DNA of 64,000 bases, from assembly GCA_963753115.1 (NCBI GenBank), contig CAVWBB010000017.1, positions 22,417 through 86,416 on the forward strand, in the 5' to 3' direction. The position numbers and the translations under genes were made by a program. The notes beneath the pieces are model-generated. The model was not told where the DNA came from, searched no databases, and worked only from the letters and a program-made list of their open reading frames with translations. The DNA comes from Bog-473 sp963753115. GTDB lineage: Bacteria > Actinomycetota > Acidimicrobiia > Acidimicrobiales > RAAP-2. Positions within the stretch are counted from its first letter, which is position 1. Each line of letters opens with the position of its first letter. Of this stretch, positions 1 to 8,536 are shown in pieces.

Positions 1-371
1 TGCACGAAGGGGTCCGTGGAGCGGGTGCCCTCCGGATAGAGGCCGAGGATGTTGCCCTTTCCGAGGACGTCCTTGCGGGCCGTCTCGAGCGCCCGCTCCG
101 ATGCACTCCCGCCGGTCCGGCGGATCGGGATCTGCCCGGCGGCCCGGAAGAACCACGCCGTCTTCCATGAGTCGAAGTACTCAGCCTTGGCGAGGAACGT
201 CACCTTGCGGCCGACCACCAGGGGGATGAAGAAGGAATCGCAGAAGGACTGATGGTTGGCCGCCAAGACCACGGGCCCGTGCTTGGGGATGTTCTCGCGA
301 CCCTCCACCTTGACGCGGAAGAGCACGAAGAAGATCGGGGTCAGGATCGCCTTGAGCACCCAGTACGTCAC
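1..371 (-). CDS. plsC: 1-acyl-sn-glycerol-3-phosphate acyltransferase (PlsC family), 3' end cut by window
   Basis: Membrane-associated acyltransferase that would add the second acyl chain to lysophosphatidic acid in phospholipid synthesis. A hydrophobic N-terminal anchor (LKAILTPIFFVLF, residues 6-18) is followed by the catalytic HX4D box (NHQSFCD, His near residue 40). The substrate-binding block YPEGTRS lies just before the window edge; the C-terminal part is missing. I chose the GTG at 371 because it starts right before the anchor. An in-frame ATG at 464 would add 31 residues that do not look like the family, lacks a Shine-Dalgarno sequence, and would sit one base from the divergent gene's start. 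Family assignment is firm; acyl specificity cannot be read. Confidence 0.85.
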   Translation of the reverse strand, partial: MTYWVLKAILTPIFFVLFRVKVEGRENIPKHGPVVLAANHQSFCDSFFIPLVVGRKVTFLAKAEYFDSWKTAWFFRAAGQIPIRRTGGSASERALETARKDVLGKGNILGLYPEGTRSTDPFV

Positions 372-465
372 GGGCCAAAGGTACCCCCGGAGGGCGGGCC
401 ACGCACCGGGTGCCGGCTGTGCTGAACTGCGGTGCCGGATTTCGCCGGGCGTGGAGGTGCGCATC

Positions 466-1344
466 GTGACGAGTGAAACCCTGACTGCCGAGCCCTTCGT
501 GTCCGGGCTCTTCTTCGGCGAGTGCCCCCGGTGGCATGACGGCCGCCTCTGGTTTTCCGACTTCTTCGACCACGCCATCGTCTCGGTGTCGCCCGAGGGT
601 GAGCGCCGGGTCGAGGTGGACTACGACGGCGAGCCGGCGGGGCTGGGTTGGCTCCCCGACGGCCGCCTTCTGTTCAATTCACGCCTCGACCGCATCATCG
701 TGCGCCGTGAGGAGGATGGAGCGCTCACCACACACGGCGACTTGAAGCCCTTCGCCACGTGGCACGTCAACGACATGGTGGTGGCCTCGAACGGCCAGGC
801 CTACTCGGGCAACTTCGGTTTCGACCTCGACGGGCTCTACGACGGCACGGTCGACGCGAGCGCCATTCGCCCCGCGGCGCTCATTCGCGTCGATCCCGAC
901 GGCACCAGCCACGAGGCCGCCGGCGACCTCCAGTTCCCGAATGGCGCGGTCATCACCGAGGACGGTCGCACCCTCATCATCGCCGAGAGCCTGGGCGGCA
1001 AGCTGACGGCGTTCGACCGCGAGGCGGACGGCACCCTCACCAACCGGCGCGTGTGGGCCGCCTTGGAGGGCATCGCTCCCGACGGCATCTGCCTGTGCGC
1101 CGACGGTTCCGTGTGGGTCGCCAACGCCATGGCGGCGGAGTGCGTGCGCGTGGCTGAGGGCGGCGCGGTGCAAGAACGCGTCACCACATCGAGGAATTGC
1201 TACGCCTGCATGTTGGGCGACGACGACCGGCGGACCCTCTACATGGTGACCGCGGTGGACAGCAACGCCGCCGTGGCGCGTGCAGCGCGCGACGGTGCGG
1301 TCGAGAAGGTGCGGACGACGGTGCCCGGAGCCGGTCTGCCGTGA
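466..1344 (+). CDS. SMP-30/gluconolactonase/LRE family protein
   Basis: Six-bladed beta-propeller of the SMP-30 family, 292 residues, typically a metal-dependent lactonase acting on sugar lactones. Visible family features are the N-terminal metal ligand region GECPRWHDG (Glu near residue 19), HVNDMVVASNGQAYSGN, FPNGAVITEDG and APDGICLCADGSVWVANA; the Asn and Asp in these blocks correspond to the metal-binding residues of the family. The GTG start is preceded by GGAGGTGC at good spacing, inside the divergent plsC upstream region. Its stop overlaps the GTG start of the next gene (GTGA), so the two are probably co-translated. Substrate unknown. Confidence 0.88.
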   Translation: MTSETLTAEPFVSGLFFGECPRWHDGRLWFSDFFDHAIVSVSPEGERRVEVDYDGEPAGLGWLPDGRLLFNSRLDRIIVRREEDGALTTHGDLKPFATWHVNDMVVASNGQAYSGNFGFDLDGLYDGTVDASAIRPAALIRVDPDGTSHEAAGDLQFPNGAVITEDGRTLIIAESLGGKLTAFDREADGTLTNRRVWAALEGIAPDGICLCADGSVWVANAMAAECVRVAEGGAVQERVTTSRNCYACMLGDDDRRTLYMVTAVDSNAAVARAARDGAVEKVRTTVPGAGLP

Positions 1345-2445
1345 ATGCGGAGGGACGCCGCCACGGTCGCGGTCGCGGTCGTGGCGGTGGCGGTGGCGAT
1401 GGCGAGGTGGGGCAGTCGCGGTGGCAGACAAGGACGCGGTCTCTCACACGCGCCCTGGCCGGGGCGACGGTGTCGGTCGCGTCCGCCGTCGCCGTCATCA
1501 TCGCCGGCGCCATCATCCTCATCGGGGTCATGTCCGCCGCCCCGGCCGGCGCGGCGGTGCCGCCTCCGTATGTGCTTGCTCTGGGCGGTTCGGCCTCGGT
1601 GGGCTTCCAGCCCACGGCGGCCCATCCGCGGGGCCAGGCCACGGACACGGGGTACGCCGAGGATCTCGTCCCCCTCGAACAGCGGCGCTGGCCCTCGCTG
1701 ACCGTGGCCCACCTGGGCTGCCCGGGTGCGACCACGGCCACCATGCTCGGCGGCGGCGGGCACTGCCCGTACCCCGAGGGGACCCAGTTGGGTGCGGCCG
1801 AGGCCTTCCTGCGGGAGCACCCGACGACCGTGCTCGTGACCGTCGATCTGGGCTTCAACGACCTGCTGCCCTGCCTGCGCCATGAGACCATCGACCCCGC
1901 CTGCGTCGACGGGGCGCTGGCCACGGTGCACGACCAGCTTGGTGAGATCCTGGCGGGGATCAAGGCGGCGGCGCCGTCCCGTGCCGTCGTCGTGGGTGTC
2001 GGCCACTACGACCCGTATCTCGGGGACTATGTCGAGGGTGCAGGCGGCCAGGCCTTCGCCGCTCGCCAGCCTCCACGTGCTGGAGCGCCTCGACGACACC
2101 TTGCAGGCGGTCTACCGGTCGGCCGGCGTGCCCATGGCCCCGGTCGCCTCAGCCTTCGAACTCGAGAATCACGACCCGGTGGCTTGGTCCGGCGGAGGCA
2201 CCGTGCCCGACGACGTCGCCCAGGCCTGCGCGCTGACCTGGATGTGCGACCCACCGCCCCTCGGCCACAACCCGCACCCCGACGACGCGGGCTACCGGAC
2301 GATTGCGCTCGCCATTGCCGATGCCGCCGCCGTGCCCTCCGACCGGGCCGACGCCGACTCGCGGGCGCACACCTCGTCGTCGACCACGTCGACGACGGCG
2401 ATGGCGGGCGCGGCCGATGCCGCAACCCTGCGCCAGGGGACCTGA
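1341..2445 (+). pseudogene. SGNH/GDSL-type secreted hydrolase, interrupted by a frameshift near 2061
   Basis: Secreted esterase/lipase-like protein. The first frame gives a Gly/Arg-rich leader, a hydrophobic export segment (VASAVAVIIAGAIILIG), then the SGNH blocks LALGGSASVGFQP (nucleophile Ser) and DLGFNDLLPC (GxND block). Near 2055-2065 the homology moves to the next frame, which carries SLHVLERLDD and the catalytic Asp/His block NPHPDDAGYRTIA. Skipping one base restores a continuous protein of about 367 residues, so this is either a recent lesion or a sequence error. It starts with a GTGA overlap on the SMP-30 gene. The last 154 bases overlap the convergent acyltransferase gene, and the low-complexity tail may not be genuine. 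Confidence 0.75.
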
Positions 2446-3560
2446 GTCCGGCCCGTCAGGGGCTTCGCCAGCGGTGTCCGGGCCAGCAGCTCGGTGAGCC
2501 CGATACAGGCGAGGAAGACGACCACCACCGTGATCACGCTCACGAGCGGCCACGGCAGGGCGCCGTTGAGATGGCGCCAACCGAGCCAGCTCAAGACCGT
2601 GAGGAAGAGCACCTGGGCCAGGTAGATCCCGTAGGAGTTGTCCGAGCCCGATTGCACCACGGTCCGGGTCCGCTTCGAGCGGCGCCGGTGCACCAGCGCC
2701 ACGCCGATGAGGTAGATGCAGGCGATCGCCCCGATGTTGAAGGGGATGACGATCGGCTGGAAGGGATCCGAGCTCGACCCCAACCACGAGACGACGTGGT
2801 CGGCGGCCAGGTAGTACCAGGCCTCCGCCGCCAGCGCGGCGACCACCGTGCCGGCGACGATGACCCGCACGTGCGCACAGAGCCAGGTGTGGAACTCGTC
2901 GAGATGCACGGCGACCACCATGCCGGCGATCAAATAGAACTGGTACGAGGTCACCTCACGCGTGGCCCAGTACCCCTGCATCCATGCCGGCACCAGGCCC
3001 CAGTGCATGGTCGACACCAGCACGAGCTGCGCCGCGCCGCTGGCCAGCAGGAGGAGGCCGTGGTGGCCGGCGGTCCGCCGCAACAAGATGAGCAGCAGCG
3101 GGAACAGCGCGTAGAACTCGAGCAGGACCAGCAGGTAGTAGAGCTGGTAGTAGCCGGTGCCGAAGAGGTACAGCAGGTGCAGCGTGTCGGCTCCGGGCGT
3201 CCCGTGATCGCCCGGCAGGCCGACGCAGAAGTAGATGACCGTCCAGCAGAGGTACGGCACCGCGACGAGCGCGAAGCGCCGCCGCCAGAACGTGCGATGG
3301 TCGATGCCCGGGAGATCACGGACGCTGTAGGCGAGCATGCAGGCCGAGACGAAGAGGAACGCTTCGCGCGTCACGTGCAGCAACTGCAGGGACGCTCCCA
3401 CGGCCAGCCCGGCCGCCACCGGCGCGAAGACCAGGAGCGTGTGCGTCGACACCACGCCGGCCTGCTTCACCGGCCGCATGGCGTCGATGTGGTCGAGCCG
3501 CTTGCGGGTCCCCCGGACGGGCTGGGCCGGGTTGAGCGGCGACTCGTCGAGCGTCGTCAC
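2292..3560 (-). CDS. acyltransferase 3 family integral membrane protein
   Basis: Polytopic inner-membrane acyltransferase (OafA/YrhL class), 422 residues, about ten hydrophobic segments. It opens with the family block LDHIDAMRPVKQAGVVSTHT, where the family's catalytic His of the first segment is expected; RRRFALVAVPYLCWTVIYF is a second recognisable block. The family O-acylates sugars or other extracytoplasmic acceptors. Its ATG overlaps the stop of the upstream AMP-forming ligase (ATGA), so it is the last gene of the ComA-VOC-ligase unit. A second family member (7199-8458) lies at the other end of the cluster. The C-terminal tail after PLTGRTQVPWRR is Ala/Ser-rich and overlaps a convergent gene by 154 bases. 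Confidence 0.88.
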   Translation of the reverse strand: MTTLDESPLNPAQPVRGTRKRLDHIDAMRPVKQAGVVSTHTLLVFAPVAAGLAVGASLQLLHVTREAFLFVSACMLAYSVRDLPGIDHRTFWRRRFALVAVPYLCWTVIYFCVGLPGDHGTPGADTLHLLYLFGTGYYQLYYLLVLLEFYALFPLLLILLRRTAGHHGLLLLASGAAQLVLVSTMHWGLVPAWMQGYWATREVTSYQFYLIAGMVVAVHLDEFHTWLCAHVRVIVAGTVVAALAAEAWYYLAADHVVSWLGSSSDPFQPIVIPFNIGAIACIYLIGVALVHRRRSKRTRTVVQSGSDNSYGIYLAQVLFLTVLSWLGWRHLNGALPWPLVSVITVVVVFLACIGLTELLARTPLAKPLTGRTQVPWRRVAASAAPAIAVVDVVDDEVCARESASARSEGTAAASAMASAIVR

Positions 3561-5191
3561 CGAAGCCCGTAGGTGTACAGCACGGGCACCTCCGGGGTGT
3601 CCAGGGAGCGGCGTCTGACCTTCCCGGTCGCGCCGGCCGGCAACGCGTGCACCACGCAGAGGGCGACCGGCCGCTTGGCCCGCACGAGCTGTGCCTCGAG
3701 GGCGACCCCGATCCGGATCGCCGTCTCGCGGGCGATGAGGCCGAAGCTGGCGGAATCGCCCCCGGTGGGGTCATCGGGGCCGCGGAGGACGACGAAGGCC
3801 ACGGGGACCTCGCCGAGCTCCGGGTCGTCGCGCCCGACGACCGCCGTCGCCGCCACCATGGGATCGGCGCCGATGATCTCTTCGATCTCCCGGGGGAAGA
3901 CCTTCTCGCCGCCCCGGTTGATCACGTCATCGGTCCGGGCGTCGAGGTAGACGAAACCGTCCGCATCTTGGTGCCCGAGGTCTCCCGTCCGCAGCCAGCC
4001 CTCCTCGTCGAAGCGGTCGCGGTGCGCGTCACCGACGTAGCGCGCAATGACCGACGGGCCGCGGATCTCCACGTGCCCCGTCTGGCCCTCTTCGGGTGGA
4101 CGCGTCCCGCCGACCGGCTCGGCCTGGTCGACGATGCGGAGCTCCACGCCCACGGGCACCCCCACCGAGCCGGGGCGCCGTGGGACACCGAGCGGATGGG
4201 CCGTGATCTGGCTCGCCGCCTCGGTCATGCCGTAGGTCTCGACCACTGGGATCCCCGTGCTGGCCTCGAACCGGTCGGCCGCCGCCACCGGCAGCGGCGC
4301 CGAGGCCGAGCGGATGAAACGGATGCCGGGCGGGATCGTCTCGTCCGGCCCGACCGCGGCCAGGCGCGAGACGATGGCGGGCACCGCGTTGATCCACGTG
4401 ATCGACCGCAGGCCCATGAGCTCCCAGAAGGCGGTGCGGTGGAACGAGTCGTCGAGGACCAGCCCGGAGCCGGCCACCAATGTCGACAGGAGGCCGACCA
4501 CTTCGGCGTTGATGTGGAAGAGCGGCAGCGAGTTGAAGCCACGGTCACCCGGCTCGAGTTCGAGGTGCGACGCCACACAACGCGCGGTGGAGAGCAGTTG
4601 CTCCTGGCCCAACCGGACGACCTTGGGCGTCCCCGTCGTGCCCGACGACGCCAGGACGACGCCGCCGGCGCGGGCGCGCTGGGGAGCGGTCGCACCCGGC
4701 CGCGTCACGGGACCGTCGTCGAGGTGATCGAGGCGGTGCAGCTCGACCCAGTCCTCGCCCACATCGGCCATGGCGGGGCGATCGCCCACCACCACGTCAG
4801 CGCCGGTGCGTTCCATGGCGGCCGCCAGGCCGCCGCTGCCGCCCCACGGCATCGACGGGTCGAGGGGGGCCACCCAGAAGCCGGCGGCCATGGCCCCGAT
4901 GAAGGCATCGGTGAACGCCACGGGGTCGCTGATGGCCAGACCGATGGTGGTGAGCCCGCGAGCGTGCGCGCCACTGAGCTGGGCCCGCCAACGCTCCATG
5001 CTCCCTTCCAGGGCGCGGAAGGACAGGACCCTGCCATCCCGGGCGTGCTCCACGTACGCCCGCTCGCCCAGCGTCACCGAACGGGCGCGGATGAGATCGC
5101 TCAGCGCAAGGTCTGGCTCCGGTGCTGCGGCGGGAACGGCACCGGGCAGCGGCGCGAGGGTGATCGGCATCGTCGACGCGACGGCCTGCAT
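3557..5191 (-). CDS. AMP-dependent acyl-CoA/acyl-ACP synthetase (class I adenylate-forming enzyme)
   Basis: Activates a carboxylic acid as acyl-AMP and transfers it to a thiol, 544 residues. All core motifs are present: A3 phosphate loop SSGTTGTPK (about residue 180), A5 ETYGMTEAASQI, A7 GWLRTGDLGHQD, A8 RTDDVINRGGEKVFPREIEEII region, and the A10 lysine in PAGATGKVRRR. The start ATG shares its A with the stop of the VOC gene (TGATG), and its own stop overlaps the acyltransferase start. This strict coupling suggests it supplies an activated acyl group to the downstream acyltransferase or charges a product of the ComA branch; the acid substrate is unknown. Confidence 0.9.
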   Translation of the reverse strand: MQAVASTMPITLAPLPGAVPAAAPEPDLALSDLIRARSVTLGERAYVEHARDGRVLSFRALEGSMERWRAQLSGAHARGLTTIGLAISDPVAFTDAFIGAMAAGFWVAPLDPSMPWGGSGGLAAAMERTGADVVVGDRPAMADVGEDWVELHRLDHLDDGPVTRPGATAPQRARAGGVVLASSGTTGTPKVVRLGQEQLLSTARCVASHLELEPGDRGFNSLPLFHINAEVVGLLSTLVAGSGLVLDDSFHRTAFWELMGLRSITWINAVPAIVSRLAAVGPDETIPPGIRFIRSASAPLPVAAADRFEASTGIPVVETYGMTEAASQITAHPLGVPRRPGSVGVPVGVELRIVDQAEPVGGTRPPEEGQTGHVEIRGPSVIARYVGDAHRDRFDEEGWLRTGDLGHQDADGFVYLDARTDDVINRGGEKVFPREIEEIIGADPMVAATAVVGRDDPELGEVPVAFVVLRGPDDPTGGDSASFGLIARETAIRIGVALEAQLVRAKRPVALCVVHALPAGATGKVRRRSLDTPEVPVLYTYGLR

Positions 5192-5598
5192 CAGTACATC
5201 ATCCGGGGATCGGCGTAGTGCTTGAACTCCACCAGGTTGTCGGAGGGGTCGCGGAGCACGAACGTCCGGTGCACCTCGACGAGCCCCTCGAACCTGGTGC
5301 TCACGTCGGCGAAGAACTCGACCTTGCGCTGCACGCACAGCTCGTAGAGCGCGTCGAAGTCCTGGCTCTCGCGGAAGGTGACCCCGAAGTGCCTCGGGTA
5401 GAGGCGGAGCTCGGCGTCACGCGGCCGTGGGTTCTCCTCCAGATGGCAGACCAGTTGGTCCCCGAAGAAGTCGAGCGTGATCCGGTCGGCGTAGCGCCGG
5501 GCCAGCTTGCAGCCGAGCGCGCCGACGTAGAAGGCCTGCGCCTCGTCCAGGTCGCCGACGGGGATGGCCAGATGGAAGACATCGCGGCTCTCCCTCAC
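5191..5598 (-). CDS. VOC (glyoxalase/bleomycin resistance/dioxygenase) family protein
   Basis: Small metal-dependent fold of two beta-alpha-beta-beta-beta modules, 135 residues. It begins DVFHLAIPVGDLDEAQAFYV, the classic first VOC strand-helix, and ends RTFVLRDPSDNLVEFKHYAD, the usual second-module metal-ligand Glu strand; RHFGVTF supplies another ligand His. The GTG start at 5598 overlaps the comA stop (GTGA); an open frame continues further upstream but is only comA read out of frame. VOC members include epimerases, lyases, dioxygenases and C-S or C-C bond enzymes, so the reaction cannot be named. Context implies action on a ComA-derived intermediate. Confidence 0.88.
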   Translation of the reverse strand: MRESRDVFHLAIPVGDLDEAQAFYVGALGCKLARRYADRITLDFFGDQLVCHLEENPRPRDAELRLYPRHFGVTFRESQDFDALYELCVQRKVEFFADVSTRFEGLVEVHRTFVLRDPSDNLVEFKHYADPRMMY

Positions 5599-6371
5599 GA
5601 CACTGCGCCCTCGAAGCACTCGAGCGTGTCGGCGCGGAGGCCGAGCCGGATCGTCTCGAGCCCGAGGACCGCGGAGGACGATACGTTGCCGAGGTTGACG
5701 TCCGGGCCGATCCGCCGCACGAAGTAGCACTGGAGCTGCGTCGAGGGAGCCTCGAAGAGCAGCTGCTCCGGTGCGACGTCACTGGCCAGGATCTCCTCAA
5801 TGAGCCCGAAGCGGAGCTCGCCGTTGGGCCGGCAGATGCCCGCCTTGCCGCTCTCCCGTGACTCCAGCGTCACCAGGAAGGCGCCGGCTTCGAGGTCCTC
5901 GTGGATGCACTCGATCCAGCGGTTCGGGGCCAGGCGCTCGGAGCGTTCCGAGTCCTTGAACCCGACCTCGGACACCACGTTGAATTCGGCCGCCAGCTTC
6001 CTCACGTAGCCCGCCTTCTCAATGTGCGAGAGGTCGATGGTGCCGTTCGAGACCTCCACGTACCGGCACCCGAAGCTCTCGCAGAGGTCGCGGAAGTCGT
6101 CGAAGCGGTCTTGGAGGACGAACTTCTCGAACAGGGTGCCGCCGAAGTAGTAGTCGACGCCGGCGTTGCCCAGGATGTCGATCTTGCGCTGGAGGTCGGT
6201 GGTGACGATCGCCGTCCCCCAGCCGAACTTCACGAAGTCGAGAAACTCGGCCCCGCTGTCCACAATGTCCTCGAACTGGCGCGTCGGGAGACCGGCGTCG
6301 ACCATCATGGTCAGGCCCTTCGCCCTCGGCTTGGCGGTCCTCGCTGGCAGTTGCAGCATCGTTGGTCGCAT
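5595..6371 (-). CDS. comA: phosphosulfolactate synthase (ComA family)
   Basis: ComA condenses sulfite with phosphoenolpyruvate to (R)-phospho-3-sulfolactate, the first step of the methanogen coenzyme M route and of sulfolactate formation in some bacteria. The protein is 258 residues, the normal family length, and shows the diagnostic N-terminus KPRAKGLTMMVDAGL followed by LDFVKFGWGTAIV, GGTLFEKF, RYVEVSNGTIDLS and EVGFKD, consistent with its TIM-barrel active site. A strong GAGGAG lies about 8 bases before the ATG. It follows a histidine phosphatase by 38 bases and overlaps the VOC gene. No ComB-type phosphatase or ComC dehydrogenase is seen in the window, so the product is unlikely to be coenzyme M itself. 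Confidence 0.88.
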   Translation of the reverse strand: MRPTMLQLPARTAKPRAKGLTMMVDAGLPTRQFEDIVDSGAEFLDFVKFGWGTAIVTTDLQRKIDILGNAGVDYYFGGTLFEKFVLQDRFDDFRDLCESFGCRYVEVSNGTIDLSHIEKAGYVRKLAAEFNVVSEVGFKDSERSERLAPNRWIECIHEDLEAGAFLVTLESRESGKAGICRPNGELRFGLIEEILASDVAPEQLLFEAPSTQLQCYFVRRIGPDVNLGNVSSSAVLGLETIRLGLRADTLECFEGAVS

Positions 6372-6408
6372 GGCTCGCTCCTCGTTCCTCGCTCTGCTCT
6401 CGACTGCC

Positions 6409-7020
6409 TTATGGCCCGACGGATTCGGTCGGTTGGGGCCGGCGGAGGCCCCGGACGCTTGCGTTGGCGACCGGGCCCCAGGTCATGTCCTCGACGGCGA
6501 CGCCGCTGCAATAGGCCTCGGCCACCCGGATGACCCCGCCGTGCGTGACGACGAGCACGTCGCCCTCGGGTGCACGCGCGTCCAGCGTGGTGATGAAGTC
6601 CCGCACGCGCTCGTACAGCTCGGTGAGCGACTCCCCCGCCGGCGGCCGGGCGTCGGCATCGACGACCCGGTCGCCTTCGATCCCCGAGACCGCCGGCTTG
6701 AGCGCACGCAGTGGATGGCCTTGGGCGTCGCCGAAGTTGCGCTCCCGCACGGACGGGTCGAGGTGGAGCGGCACACGCAACGCCGTCGCAATGATCGCCG
6801 CCGTCTCGCGGGCGCGTTCCAGATCGCTGCTGTAGATGGCGGCAACGTCCGTGTCGCCGAGGCGTTCGGTCACGCGGGCTGCCTCCAGGCGACCCTTCGC
6901 GGTGAGCACGGGACCGTCCGCCTGTCCCTGCACGAGCCCGGATGCATTCCACGTGCTCTCCCCGTGGCGTACGAACCACAGCGTGGACTCTGTCTCTGCG
7001 TTCTTCACTACCGACCACAA
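6409..7020 (-). CDS. histidine phosphatase family protein (phosphoglycerate mutase-like)
   Basis: Cytoplasmic phosphatase of the branch-1 histidine phosphatase superfamily, 203 residues. The phosphohistidine motif LWFVRHGESTWN is near residue 15, the second-Arg block is SSDLERARETA, the proton-donor Glu lies in VRERNFGDAQG, and the late catalytic His is in VVTHGGVIRVAEAY. Being 38 bases upstream of comA on the same strand, it could remove the phosphate from phosphosulfolactate, a step that ComB performs elsewhere; that is inference from position only. Phosphoglycerate mutase or nucleotide phosphatase activity is equally possible from sequence. Confidence 0.88.
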   Translation of the reverse strand: MWSVVKNAETESTLWFVRHGESTWNASGLVQGQADGPVLTAKGRLEAARVTERLGDTDVAAIYSSDLERARETAAIIATALRVPLHLDPSVRERNFGDAQGHPLRALKPAVSGIEGDRVVDADARPPAGESLTELYERVRDFITTLDARAPEGDVLVVTHGGVIRVAEAYCSGVAVEDMTWGPVANASVRGLRRPQPTESVGP

Positions 7021-7198
7021 TGCCCAGGTGGTCTGAGCCTCTACTGGGAACGGGAGAAGAACTGCATGAGGATATGTAAGGGTTTGATGAGGGCTTCCTG
7101 AGACAACGCTGAGTCTTGGAGCATTCGACGCTCTTCGATCCTTCGACCTTCGTCCCCTCGCCGCGCTCGCCGTCGCTCGCCGAAGTGGCGTCGCTGTG

Positions 7199-8458
7199 TC
7201 AGACGCGTGCGGGTTCGCGCACGCGCGTCACGGCGGGCTCGAGCGGTTCGACGGCTGGGCTCGTGGTGAGCTCGGCCTGCCCGAGACGCGCGCGCTGCTC
7301 GGCGCGCACGGGGCCGCCGAGCACCCAGCGCAGGGGTGTGTGCAACACGAGTGCGGTGAAGAGCGCCGCGCCGCCCATGGTGAGCGTGAACGTGACGGCG
7401 ACCATCCCCGCCCAGCCGAGGTGGGGCGTGAGCCCCACACCCCCCAGACCGGATCGCACGAGGTTGATGAAGAGGACGTGGCAGAGGAAGATCCCGCCGG
7501 TCAGGCCGGCCAGGTATTCGGCCGTGAGCGCCTTGGGCATGCGGCCCCGGGCGCGCGCCGTGTGACGGAACCACATCCAGGCGCCGCACTCGAGCGCCGC
7601 CACCGCGGCGGTGAACCAGACGAAGGCGATGGGCTGGTACAAGTCCGAGGCGCGGCCCGGCGCCGAGCCGGTCCACACCGCCACCAGGTACCAGAGCGTG
7701 GCGGCGATCCCCGTCAGGACGGCGCCCGCGATCACCTGGCGGTACCAGCGCTCCACGAAGCGGCGGACCTCGTCGAAGTGGAGGGCGACGAGAATGCCCG
7801 CGACGAACTGCTCCTGGTACGTGATGGGGTTGCGCGCCCAGGGCCAGGCCGAGGCGATGTCACGCGTCCAGTTCCCCACCACGCCGAAGGACGACGTGTA
7901 GTGGAGGTCGGCGGCCAGCAGCAGCGCGAAGAGCAGGCTCGCCGTCATGAGGGCCACGTGGTGCGTCGTCGCCCTGATCGCCCGCAGCACCGCCGGGAAC
8001 ACGAGATACAGCCCGAAGAGGACGACCACGAAGTAGAGCTGGTAGTAGCCGTAGAGCGCATAGTTCCAGAGGAGCGGCCAGGCCTGGCCCCACGAGTCGC
8101 CCCAGGCCATGGTGAAGAGCCAGTAGATGCCGGTCCACACGAGGAACGGCACGCCGATCTGCACGTAGCGCCGGCGCCAGAAACCCAGGGTGGAGCGGGG
8201 CCGGGTGATCTGCGAGTACGTCAGCAGGAAGGCGGCGAGGAAGAAGAAGGCCGTCCGGCTGAAGTGCAGCAGCATGACGAAGGCCCAGGCGGACGTGTTC
8301 CCGGCCGCGATGGTCCACAGGAGGGAGTGCTGCAGCACCACGGCGCAGCAGGCGATCACCCGGAACGTGTCGAACTGGCCCAGGTAGCCGCCGTTGGTGC
8401 CCGGGATGACGCCGTCGACCGGCAGCTCCCGCGTCAGGACCGGTTGGTCGGCACGCAT
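7199..8458 (-). CDS. acyltransferase 3 family integral membrane protein
   Basis: Second polytopic membrane acyltransferase, 419 residues, with the same layout as the one at 2292-3560: LGQFDTFRVIACCAVVLQHS at the N-terminus, the FWRRRYVQIGVPFLVWTGIYW block, then a run of hydrophobic helices and a charged tail rich in Glu and Ala. The family transfers acyl groups to carbohydrate or lipid acceptors outside the membrane. It lies 178 bases upstream of the histidine phosphatase on the same strand, so the two acyltransferases bracket the ComA unit. The 7021-7198 gap contains no recognisable gene. Confidence 0.88.
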   Translation of the reverse strand: MRADQPVLTRELPVDGVIPGTNGGYLGQFDTFRVIACCAVVLQHSLLWTIAAGNTSAWAFVMLLHFSRTAFFFLAAFLLTYSQITRPRSTLGFWRRRYVQIGVPFLVWTGIYWLFTMAWGDSWGQAWPLLWNYALYGYYQLYFVVVLFGLYLVFPAVLRAIRATTHHVALMTASLLFALLLAADLHYTSSFGVVGNWTRDIASAWPWARNPITYQEQFVAGILVALHFDEVRRFVERWYRQVIAGAVLTGIAATLWYLVAVWTGSAPGRASDLYQPIAFVWFTAAVAALECGAWMWFRHTARARGRMPKALTAEYLAGLTGGIFLCHVLFINLVRSGLGGVGLTPHLGWAGMVAVTFTLTMGGAALFTALVLHTPLRWVLGGPVRAEQRARLGQAELTTSPAVEPLEPAVTRVREPARV

Positions 8459-8536
8459 GGGGGCGATCCTGACCCACTCGCCTCAATCCAAGCTGTGAGC
8501 GCGCCGGGTCACGTCGCCGGGGTCAGACGCGCGCCG

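Noticed and set aside
462..464. ATG at 464 as plsC start
   Set aside because: Would leave one base between divergent starts, with no SD, and adds residues unlike the family; GTG at 371 preferred.
1197..3572. 791-codon open frame on the plus strand
   Set aside because: Only the part to about 2061 encodes the SGNH protein; the rest is the antisense of the acyltransferase gene.
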